NCBI GenBank assembly: GCA_052034625.1
Contig: JBPOII010000013.1
Coordinates: 1 to 25,993, forward strand
Source of the DNA: JAVBLP01 sp052034625
Lineage (GTDB): Bacteria; Elusimicrobiota; Endomicrobiia; Endomicrobiales; Endomicrobiaceae
Length of the DNA: 25,993 nucleotides
Reading direction: 5' to 3'
This document shows, one piece after another, positions 12,001 through 24,000 of the stretch. Both the position numbers and the translations under genes were made by a program. The notes beneath the pieces are model-generated. The model did no database searches and had not been told where the DNA came from. It worked only from the letters and a program-made list of their open reading frames with translations. Each line of letters opens with the position of its first letter. The first letter of the stretch is position 1.

Positions 12001-15000
12001 CTATTAGATAATCAGAATGACAATTTTGAAGGTATTATAGTCCACGGCGGACCTCAATACGGAAGTGATGTGTCGCGCTATATGAATATTACCGGAGGAG
12101 AGGAATTCCTCATAACAACTAATAATGGCGTGCTTGCTTTTAGGGCAGGAGAAAATGGCAATACAGCTTCCATAAATATCCCCGGATGTACGGCCAGAGA
12201 TAAAGATGGTAATGAGGTTACATCACAAACATATGCACCCGGAGAATTTATATCAATTCAAAGACTTGATATAAGTAATACAGAGGCAATGACAGTAGGA
12301 GGAGTCGAAAGACCTGCCGGATCTGTTAAATTATACGGTGATGAAAGTAACAGATTGTATCTTGCGGAGAATCTTACTGATGTAAATGTTCAAAAAGTAT
12401 GGGGAATGCCGGGAGAAGAAACATATGAGGATTATGGATTAGCTGAAAATGCGACAGTCACATATGTTGCAGGTTCAGAGTTTATTGCTGGAACATCGGA
12501 TGGCGAACCATACTTGATGGGTGTATCTTTGCAAATTCAGCTCGAAAATGTCCAATTTATAACAAAGGATGAAAATCAAAGTGAAGGTGCAGGCAGCAGC
12601 AAGAAAAACCCTATATACTCAGTCGGGACCATGGGAGATGGAAATGTGTTCTCTGGAACCATGTATAATGTTTCGGAATCGATCGGAGCTAACGGCCCTG
12701 TATTGGTTGGTAATCAGGTTTTTGTAACTACAAATGCTACTTCAGCTAATTCGTCAGTATACTGGCAGAATGGTAGCGAGCATCCGCAATTCGGCGTTAT
12801 AACCGGAGAAGCGGGAACCGGAGTACAGATCAATGTTTCAGAGACTGGAGTCATTAGATCATTTGCAAGAGATGATTTAAATTCAGGAAGAGAAGATATA
12901 GTTGTAAGTGCTTCAAAAGACCTTTCAACAGATGCAGTTATAGATGATGAAACGGGAGCGGTCATAAAACCGGCTACAACTGCACGATGGGACAGGACAT
13001 GGAGTACAGATGGAATGGAAAGCTCTACACTTGTTAATGGTTTAGGTTGTAAGATCCCGAATATCTCAATATACGGTCCTGTAACAGTTAATGACGGCGA
13101 ATACTATATTAACTATGAAATTGATGATGATGGCGTTGAAACAGGTGCGGTAGAATCAATAAGTGCCTCGGAAGATTTTGTAGCATCGTATAGTACTACA
13201 ATCGGAGGACATTCTGTAGAGCAGGTTTTCAGACCTAATTATGATTCACAGGGCAAAGTAAACGGATTTTCTGATACCGAATATATAATTGATGGAGCAT
13301 CTTATGATACTGTAACAACAAATATGCCCGGAACAGGAATCGTAGTTTCATCAGGGAATGAAGTTTATAAACTCATTGATTTCGGAAATAACAATATATT
13401 AGACGGTGTGATTTCGGATACGAACAACAACTCCTTGTCTTTGAATGGAGTTGATTATCTGCAAAATGTTAGCGGCACGATATCTTCAATTACATTTGGC
13501 GATGATGTCTATACGATGTATAGATACAACAACCCTCAATATACTCAGCAGGCAGGTGAGGCTTATAGATATAACTATGTTTATGATACAGGACAAACAG
13601 ATGCTGACGGCGTGTCTATAGTTATGAACAGTATGGGACTTGTCAACAGAGGAGAAATAGCGACATGGAGAATTGGTGAATACAATGTTGAGGTTGCAGG
13701 TCAAAAACATAGAGTGAGTGCGTATATATACGGAAATGAATTCGTGATAGAAGAAATTTCGGAAAAAGATCAGCCTACAGCGTTAGGTACTAATGTTTAT
13801 GACTTGACAGGAGATTTCGGAATAGGAAGCATACCGAAAAGAATTGTTCCCGGAGGCTCTCAAAACCAGGCAGGTACTACCGGCATTGCTCCTTTTGAGC
13901 CTATACCGCTGGTTGTTACATGCAAGAATGTTGAGAATAGGACCACTTCCGTTACGGATATGGCTTCTCTAGGCTATGCGGAAATAAATAACAGACTTGA
14001 CGGAAGCACTCAGGTACATGCAAAAATGGATTTTGGCGAAAACTCTGCTAATGGCATAAATGGTCAGGCGATAGGTGTTGTGCAGTCAGTAAGAGGACAG
14101 AACGGTTATGCAAAAACTTTTGTCGGACATGTTGATCAGGCAGGAACTCCATATTTTGTAGTCGCTGAACTGAATAGAGAAACCAATGTGGCGAAAGGAG
14201 ATAATGACTTTGTATCTCTCAATATGGGTGCAACCGTTTTGAATACCAATAAAAACAATGAAGAATATAAAACATCGCCTATGGTAGAAAGTGTTACAGT
14301 AAAAGACACCAACGGCATGATAACACACTATTATAATTCGGAGTTTAAAGATGGTCCAAGGTGGATGTCGGAACAGGAAATTACAGAAGGATACGAGAGA
14401 GGCATCGAAACATTAAAGAATTATGAAGAAACTTTTGGAAATAAAAATATAGATATAACCGGAACGAATTTTGCTCTTGATTCTATTTCGGTTAATGCTC
14501 ATGGCGTTGCCGAGTTCACAGTTTCGGTAGATGCACAACACTCTGTTTATGAAGGCAAACTGTCTATTACAGGCACTTTTGCTAACTTGGAAGAAGGCAG
14601 CGGATATTATCAGGGAGGAAGCTATTATTTCAGCGGTAATAGTAATGTCGGTGTAACTTATACTATGGTAGGACAGATAGATTATTCATATTCAGATTCG
14701 CAGCCGCACTATACAGCTACCGTTGATAATAATTATCTTACTATTTATGAAGACGGTAAAAAGATCCAGAGAGGCATTATCGGTTATGAAGGCGGTATAG
14801 CAACTGAAATAATTACGGAATACAATACTGAAGGCGAGGATTATGGTTTAGTTTCAAGGGAAACGATCTCGGGCGTATACGATTATTCTGACTCTGACGT
14901 GCCTGTTATTAATGGAGTGGTTGTTAATCAATATACTTATGAGGACGGTTACTATACACAACATTCCGTACTTACAAATACTGTTTATACTAATAATATA

Positions 15001-18000
15001 GCAGACGGTAAGGCAAATACGACGATCAGAGAAAGTAAGTTCTATGATTCCGGTGAATACGAAATAACAACGATCTCGTTTAATCAGGAAAAAGACAGGA
15101 TGGTAACCGCCAGGACAGAGCTTTCATTTGTAAGTCTCGGAACCGATGGTTACAAAGCCGTACAGACAAATATTGATGACATGGATTCAAAAGACAATAA
15201 TGGTAATCCTTATTCTTATGAAGCTGATGTGAAGTATTATGATACAAATAATACTATGAGAGTTTGGGAAGTTTCTACTTATGATGATGAAAACAATAAG
15301 GCGGAAGTATCTCAGAGACTTTGTTTTGATGCTAATGGGAATTTGATAAATAAGAGCGATTTTGAAGGGTTTACGGATAGTAACGGAAATCAGAGAGAAG
15401 AGAAAATAAAATACGCTGATATAGGTAATGGTAATATCGACGATATTAATGCATACATCAGAGATGAAGTCGGCTTGTCGGCATCAAGATATTTTGAACT
15501 TGGTTATACGATAGCAAAAGAAGATATGGATATGGGTCAGCGTGTTACAATGGCAGATGAATATTCCTCTACTTATGATGCCAAAACAAAAGTATTCGTG
15601 TTTGAGTATACCGACTCTAACGGCGTGCAACATATAAGTGCTTGCAGTGCCTCCAATGTACAAGATTTGCTTGGTGAAGTTACGATCAATAGAGTAGGTT
15701 TTGTTGAATCGTACTTTAAGCCTGCAGAGGATGAAAGTAATCAATATGGTTATTATACTCTTGGAGTTGAAAACGCTTTATTACCCACAACATTCAATGC
15801 AGGACTTGTTTTCGATTTCGAGAAAGGTGTTTATATAGATGCTGACGGCATGCAGGTAAGAATAACGGGTTATTCATTTAAAGACAGAGAGTTCACAGCC
15901 AATGAGGTAAGCATTTCTGCATCAGGCGTAGCAGTAGATACCGGAGCTATTGTTAAATACAGAGTTGAAAGTGCAGCGCAGAGAGCAGAAGCATTAAGGC
16001 AGGCAGGCTACAGAGACCAGAATCATGGAGAGAATGATATAACCGGATTGATAAATGACAGATCATATACAAAAACTGTAATAGAGACATCAATCGTAGG
16101 CAATAAAACCGTAACAGTTGAGATCGAGTATAGCGGAGGAGTCCAAGGTTCATCTCAGACACAGATCACACGAGAAACGCATAAAATTAAAGAATTTGGT
16201 CAGACTGAAACCGTTACAAAAGAATACAATGTAGTCGGAGGTCAAAAGACAGAGTTTTCATGGTGGCAGAATAATAAGCTTAAAGTTCAGACGATTGCTA
16301 CGGCGGTTGCGCTAGCTGTTGCCGCATGTGTGATCTCGGTACTTACTTTCGGAATTGCGACTATAGCATTTGTCGCTTTGTCTTTTGCATTAGCTTTACC
16401 GACAATAATTAAGTGTGCTTCTGCAACGGCAGATGCGATGAAAGAGAATGACCAGGTGAAACTGTGGACCAACCTTTCGATCCTGGCTATAACAATAGTT
16501 TCCCTTGGATTCTCAGGAGCCGGTGCAGGCGGAATTTCAAAAGGTATTGAATCTGTTGCCCAGAAAGGTGCAGTTGAGATAGCAAAACTTGCAGTCAGGG
16601 GAGCAGCCCAATTTGCAGCAAAAGCAGCTACGAGGATAGCAGTAAGCATGGCTATAGGTGCAGCTGCAGGGGCTTTGGTCGGCGGAATTTATGCTGCCGC
16701 TACGGGAGGAGATATAGGCTATGGAATTACAACGGGAGCTTTGGCGGGAGCGTTCATAGGGGCGTCCATAGGGATAACATATGCTGCAGGCGGTTTTGCC
16801 AGAGGAACCGGAATAAGTGGAGTTACATATGCCTTAAAACTGCTTCCTAAAGTTCTAGGAAAAGCACTTGATGCTTATATCATAATCCAGTCTGCAAGAG
16901 CTTTCATGTACAGTGCCAACAAAGGAGATATTGAAGGAATGGCATCTTCTTTATGGATGATGACTTCGGCAGGAATAATTAATCCTCTTATGTCTGCTGG
17001 AAATGCCGCACAAAAAGCGGCAAAAGCGAGTGAAGCTGCTGAAAGCACAGTATCTCTTGCTGATGCATTGAGATCCACTATTCCAGGATTTGTAAAGAAT
17101 GGAGATAAATATGTGTTCTCAATGGCACAATTAGCAAGAGCGTTCGGATCAGGTGCGGTCGGGGCAGGCGTTGGCGGTATAATAGGAGCTGCAATAAGTT
17201 ATTTCAATGGCGGGGATATATTAAAGGGAGCGGCGATAGGAGCAGCGGCCGGAGCATTGTTTGGAATGGGGTATGCCAATGCTAAAGCTTCCGGTTTTTA
17301 CCAGCAGGGCGATATAGCCAAACAGCTATGGGATTTGGTCGGAGGCAGAGATGGAAACCATAAGATACTTACCGGAATTTCAAATATGTTCACACAGTCG
17401 TTTGAGATGATAAACAGGATAGCATTGTTCAATGCGAGAATGACATATTTAGTTGCCGGTATAGGTGCTTTGGACAGACAGACTTTGGGAATTATGGGGA
17501 AAATTGCTGATACTCCATTAGGCAGAGCTCTAAACTGGATAGATGAGAACACTCTTCAATTCGGTTCAAGGGCAAAAGCACTTTTAGACAGCGGTTTCTC
17601 TATTGAGCAAATAGCGGCTGTAGACAAAGCAAATTCAGATATGGTCACTTCAGGGTCAATGTGGATGTTCAGCCTTGGTACAAGTGTGGGTATGCCGATA
17701 TTAGGACCGGCTCTCCAGCATATGCCTGGTCTTGGCACTATCATGAAGGTACTAAATAGATTCGGTGACAATCTTGATAATAAATTTAACAATGAAACTA
17801 TAAATACGATTTATGAAGAAGGGTTTAAGGAGAATGTTGCAGGTGCATTCGGAAAAGTAGTTTTCGGTGATTCTGCTGCGGGAGAAATATTCCAGGAATT
17901 GTTTGATTCAACACCTGATGGAGATATAGATATATTCTCCGGTGCTTCCGGTAATACTAATATAAAAACACAAGCGGACATGAATGCTCTTGTTCAACAG

Positions 18001-21000
18001 ATAAAACAGGCCGGCGGAGATATGGCTGCCGTTACTCAAAGACTCCAGGAGGCGGGATTACAGGGAGATATGAGCAGGGTAGCTGCTGAAATATTAAGTA
18101 TGAGCGGTGGTAATGTTGACGGAGAGATAGGAAATGTTATCGCAAGGGAATTGGGTCTTCAGGCTGCATCTTCCAGAGGATATGTTGTTGATGGTGAAAG
18201 GTTTGCCGACTCTTTCAGAACGGTCGCATCAAATATGAGAACTATGGATGTTGCCCAACAGATCAATTTTGCATATTCAATGGCAGCGATGCAGTCAATG
18301 GGTATTAATATAATGAACTTGAATTCCACAGACATTTCAAAGGTCCAGGATGCCGATGTTCTCATGAATTATGCAAGCGGCATGCAGTGGAATAGTAAAG
18401 TTTCAGGTGGTTTCAACAGAGATACTCAGAGACTTATGGAGGCTACGGCACGACAAATACTTAATATAAATGATGGGCTTATATCAAGATTTAGTAGAGT
18501 GAGCGAAATGGATATAAATGATTTACGCTCCTTATACATTAACCAGCAACAGTATATTGAGGCTAGAGGTCTTGAATATGAGTATACTGCAAAAATAAAA
18601 CAGGCACAGCAAGCCAAAGCTGAAGCTTTAAAACTTGCCGGAATGGAAGGTGCTTCCGAAGCAGATATCAGAGAGTATGGAGAACTGGCAGAATCTTACC
18701 AGAACGATATAGACAGTTATACACAAAGTTTAGAAGCGGCAAGAGAACTTATGCGTGAATTTGCAACAGCCGGCGGACTTCAGCTTGTTAACGGAAGACT
18801 TGTTCTTGATAATCCGCCTTTAGTAGAGCGTGCGAAAGAATTGCTTGCCCAGGACGGTAGTGCGGAAAACAATGCTGCACTTGAAACATTAATAGAACAG
18901 CTGAATAGTCAGCAGCAAAATGCTGCCGATATTATCAATGGAAAGACTTTTAGAGCAAAAGTTCTCAGTGATCTGCGTCTTGTTGACAGCTTTATCTCGA
19001 ATTCCGGCATGAGCAGAAAAGTAATATCTGATATGCGTAAGACTGCTCAAGACAAAATAGATACTGTATTCGCTTATACCAGCAGTGATAAAGCACAGGA
19101 TATACGAAAAGAAAGCGAAGAAGCCGTCAATCCTGATTCTGATCTAAGCAAATCCATAGCCGAAGCTGAGAAAGCTCTCAATGAAGCGACTGATGCAAAA
19201 GCAAAACAGACAGCACAATTAAAACTTGATATTCTTAATAATGAAATGAATCTTCATAAACTTATAGCTGAAGGTAATCTTAGTGAACTTTCAGACATAA
19301 ATCTCCTTGAAGTTATGCAAAAAGCCGGTATGTCTACCGAAGCTGTAGCTCTCAAACAGAGTGTTTTGGATTATCTTACTGCTAAGGTTAATGAATCCGT
19401 ACGTTTCAGCAATAGTGATAAGAAAGCCATGATAAGAGAATTTGCAGCACAACTTGCAGCGAATGGGTCGATAATAGACATAATGTATTCTGCAAAAAAT
19501 ATTGACTCTATAGCCGAACAGATGCTTAATGCTGATGTGGCAAGTGCTGAAATGATACAAGGACATATGACAAGAACTGCTGTCAATATAAGAGCTATAT
19601 TTGAAAAAGGCGACAATTACAACAGTATTACCGACAATACAGAACTCGATGAACTTATTAATGATATTGCAGAAGGTAAGATCACGGACTCTGAAGGCAA
19701 TATTGATTCAGAACAATTGGACAAAAAAATTAAAGGATTAGCAGAGAAATACGGAGTAGACAGCAAAATCGTTAAATCAGATCTTGCTGTATATGTAAAA
19801 GCATTGAATATAGGTGTAACTGCATTAAAGGCATTGAATGCTTCCGATTATAATGAATATAGAAAACTCCTTAATGAAATGAGAAATGGAATAATAAATG
19901 AAATAGAAAATATGATGAGAAGAGACTTTGAAGCTGGTGAAATTGGCGGAAGGAAGCATACGTCAGCTGAACGAAGAATCTTTAATCAGGCACTGTCAGA
20001 TATGAAAAAGAGTTCAACTGAAAAGCTTATTTCAGACTTTTTCGGTACCAATCAGGTAAGGTTGAATGCGGAAGCTTCAGCTAAAATGATGGAATCGATA
20101 GCAGGGCAGATATCCGAACTTCAGGCAAAGGAAAGTTTGAGTGCGAAAGAACAGATTGCACTTAATGATATGCTGAAAATACAGGAAATATTCGATCTTC
20201 TACAAAGTCCGAACTATAGTGATGCGAACAGAATGGCACAAATCAATAGTGAATCAAAGGCAAAAATAAGAGAGATATTTAGCAGTTATGCCAATAATTA
20301 TTGGCAGAGTTTTGATACTGTAATAGAAAATTATATGGAAGAGAACGGTATAAAAGATCTTGAAGCCCTCAGAACACAAATAGCGGGAGCATCGTTTAGT
20401 GAAACGCTTAAGTTTAGGAACGAAATGATCAAAGCGGCTTTCGGTGAAGGCAAACATGACGGTAATTTAACTTTTAGCGAAAGACTTGCACTTGACCTTA
20501 AGATAGGCGAGATAGGATACAAGATTAAACCCGACTACTCTGACATAAATAGACAGTTTACAGAAGGTGCTGATTATTGGGCGTTTAATACAGTGACCAA
20601 GAAAATGGAAAACACAGGAAGAAAAGTAGGTGAATCAGATTTCGGTATAGGTATACTTGGTGCGAACAGTGGTCCCGGTATCAATACCACTAACCAGGTA
20701 TTGATGATGTGTGAAAATATGCTCGGCAGAGTGTCGGCATTGTCTGCAGGAGGCGGAAAAACATTCGTATTTATGTGGACATATTCATCATACTTCAGTA
20801 TGAATAAAGACGCAAAGATTGGAGAATTCCTCGGAGCTAAATCTACTGATGCCACGCAGGTAGCAGGTGGCGTTGAACAGAATGCTTATATGTGGAAAAT
20901 GCTCGGTATACAAACAGTCAATGGTGATCAAAAATATCAAGAAGGAAAATATGATGAGCTTGCCGAAGCATATACCAGTAAATTGGAAACAGGAAGCAAG

Positions 21001-24000
21001 GGAAGAGTCATTTCATATTCTATAGGACAGAGAGGTTTTGTAGAGCTTCAGGCAAGAGTCGGACAGGATGGAAGAAAACTTAATGAAGCTCTCGATCATG
21101 TTGATTTAAGGATAGCTGACGAATCCGACGTAGCAGCTCTAAGCAGAGTATCGTTCATACTCGGAAGCGGGAATAATAAAGTTGATGCTTCATCTGTCGT
21201 ATTAACATTTGATAGATTAAGAGAACTTCAAAAAATGAATGTTGTTGCTAATACATCCGCAAAGACGAAAGCTGAACTTGATGAGATCGGAGGCAATGTC
21301 TTTACGATAGTGAACGGCTCAATTGTATGTTCCACTGCTCTTGAAAATGCGATACTTCGCAAATTCGGAAGCGATGGTATGAAATCTATCCAAGAAATAA
21401 CCGATTCAGCACAAGTAAGCAATATAATGAGAGCTATGTATGCTATGCAGTCAAGAACTGAAGGAAAAGAATCAGTGAGCTTTATAAAAGGCCAGCCTGC
21501 ATCAATTGAAGCAGGAACAAGACAGAGCAATACAACTGACCAAAGTTCTTCATATAATGTCGCACTTGTAATGCTACAGATCCAGAATTTGAAGAAGATG
21601 CAGTCTGACAATATAAATGATTATGTCGGAGTTGTCGATCCTAAGACTGGTGACAATTATAATGTATATGAAGTAAATATGTCAGTAAGTTCAGGCGAAT
21701 CAACTATTTCGCAAATATTTAGTAGAGGCCAGAGGACGACGCTTAACTGCGGAGGTTCAGCCACGCTTGACGTTGCAAGAGAAGTAGCTCATACGATATT
21801 CGGCGGGGAAGCTATAGATATAGAAGCATCTTCTATAGGAAAAGTGATAAATCAGCTTAATAATGGAAAGAAACCGAGATTCAATGTCAATGGTTTGGAG
21901 ACACGCACAGATGTTACCGATGCAGGCATAAATGAAGCAAGGAAATTCCTTGAGCAGGCAGTTACAGGTACATTGAAAACTGACGGTAAAGGCGAGAAGG
22001 TCGGATTATTGTTCGGTGCTATGGATATGTCTTATAATGCAGATGTTATGCTCGGTGCATTGGCTCAGATATATGCGACACAAGCGGATGGTTCTATAGA
22101 CACAAATATGGCTGAGAAGTTTATAGCTGATGTGAAAGCTAATACGGTCGGACAGCAGCTTTCAGATGTTCTCAAATATATATCCGGCTCAGCTTCATAT
22201 TCTTCACTGAAAAAATATGTTGCAAATATACAAGTTATAGATGCGGTTGTAGCGGAAATGGATCCAGATGCCGTAGGTAGAATGGCTGAAACAAAGGGCA
22301 TGCTGACTTTCAGTAACCAGAGCGGCTTGAGAGGTATAGACTTCAAGAGTATAGATATGATCATACTTGACGGTCAGAATTTCCCAAGCAGTGAATTGTT
22401 GCAAGCCATCGGAAGAGCTGGAAGGAATTTAGAGTACGGAAAAGATAAGACAAATGTAACAGTGCTTATGGAACAGCAGGTAGTTAGTGATATGCTCTCA
22501 GAAATGAAAGAAGTAGACCAGTATTTTATGTCTAAAGGAAAGGCCGGATTATTTACCGGAACTAATGAGAAACTTAACGATGTATTGCGCAGAGGCAGTG
22601 ATACGCTGACTTCCATGGAACTGATAGAACTCGTATCGGTTTACAAATCTATGCAACTTAAGTCTGAATCTATTATGTTTAAAGCAAGACAGGAAGCAAT
22701 GTATATCCTCGTTAAAGAGCCTTTGGCTGAAATGTCAAGAAAAGCAAGAGATTCCGGAAATATCGACGATGCGAAGAAGCTGGAAGAACTGTATTACAAA
22801 GCAATCCATAATGATGAAAGCAGCTTGTTCGGAAGGGATACTTCAGATGGAACTCTCAGTGATCCTATGTTAAGTGTTGAGCAGACATTCAATCAAGTAT
22901 TACAGTCAGCCGAATTATATCTTGCTGAAGCAGCAAGGATTACAAGCGATTCGCGCTTACAGCTTGAATTTATAAACAGGCTCAGCGATATAAGGTCAAT
23001 GAGTGCAGAAGGTGCATTCCAGCAGCTTATCAGTGAAGCTGCTGATAATAATGGATACTATGACAGCACATTTGCACAAGCAAGCAGGGAAGTCGGAGCT
23101 TCAAGAGGCTTTACTCCTGCAAGAGATATAGCAAAAGTGCTTATCAAACTCGGAGAACATGTTCTTCCAAACAAGGTAAGCGGTGTTGCGGATACATCAG
23201 TAGTTCAGACAGTAGCGGAAGCAATTCTTACAAATGATATGACTGCAGACCAGAAAGCAAAAGCCGAAGGACATATACAAATACTAAATACGGACACAAG
23301 TCTGACATATTTGGGTTCTGACGGCAGAAAGTTGCTTACTGATAAAGGCAGAGTATATGCAGATCTTGCCAAGAGAATAATTATGGACGGAGATGATGAT
23401 TCAGGTTTCATAGCATGGCTTATTGGACTTTTTGTCGGAGGCGATATTATGCAGCGTTTTGCTGCTATCCCTGAAAAAGAAAAAGCCGAGGCTTTGAAAC
23501 AGACTGTAAATAAGATGTGGCGTAGTAATATTAAAGATCCTGTAAATATAGAGAAATATGGAGATGTTTTTGGATCTTTGGATGAGTCGAAGAGAACTGC
23601 TATAGGTTCAGCACAGTTGCAGGAAATAGTCAATTTCAGACATGCTGAAGGACTTGATTCTTTTGCCAGACAGAAAGGGTATAATCTGCCTCCTGAATTT
23701 ACGGTTGTTCTTGCAAGAAAAGGTCTGATAAATGATTCAAATAACATAGCCGGAAATTATGATGCGGTAGTTGAGGCATTTAATAAATCACGCATGACTT
23801 CAATGGTGCTTAATAATAATCTAAGAGGCACTTTAGGCACAGGTCTTCTGACTACCTCAGTGCTGGGATCAGACATATTGAATGGTATTGGATATGGTCC
23901 TACTGCAAATCTTAGAAGAATGGACAAAGCAGTGAATCCATTGCTTTCTGATGTTCCAATCAATACAATGACTACCAGCGAAATCCGAGACAGTATGATA

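Noticed and set aside
20743..22425. Nucleic-acid helicase (DEAD/DEAH) reading of the ATPase
   Set aside because: Motif VI alone would allow it, but the region after Walker B, the TGTA-like motif and the strand after it align with SecA and not with RNA or DNA helicases.
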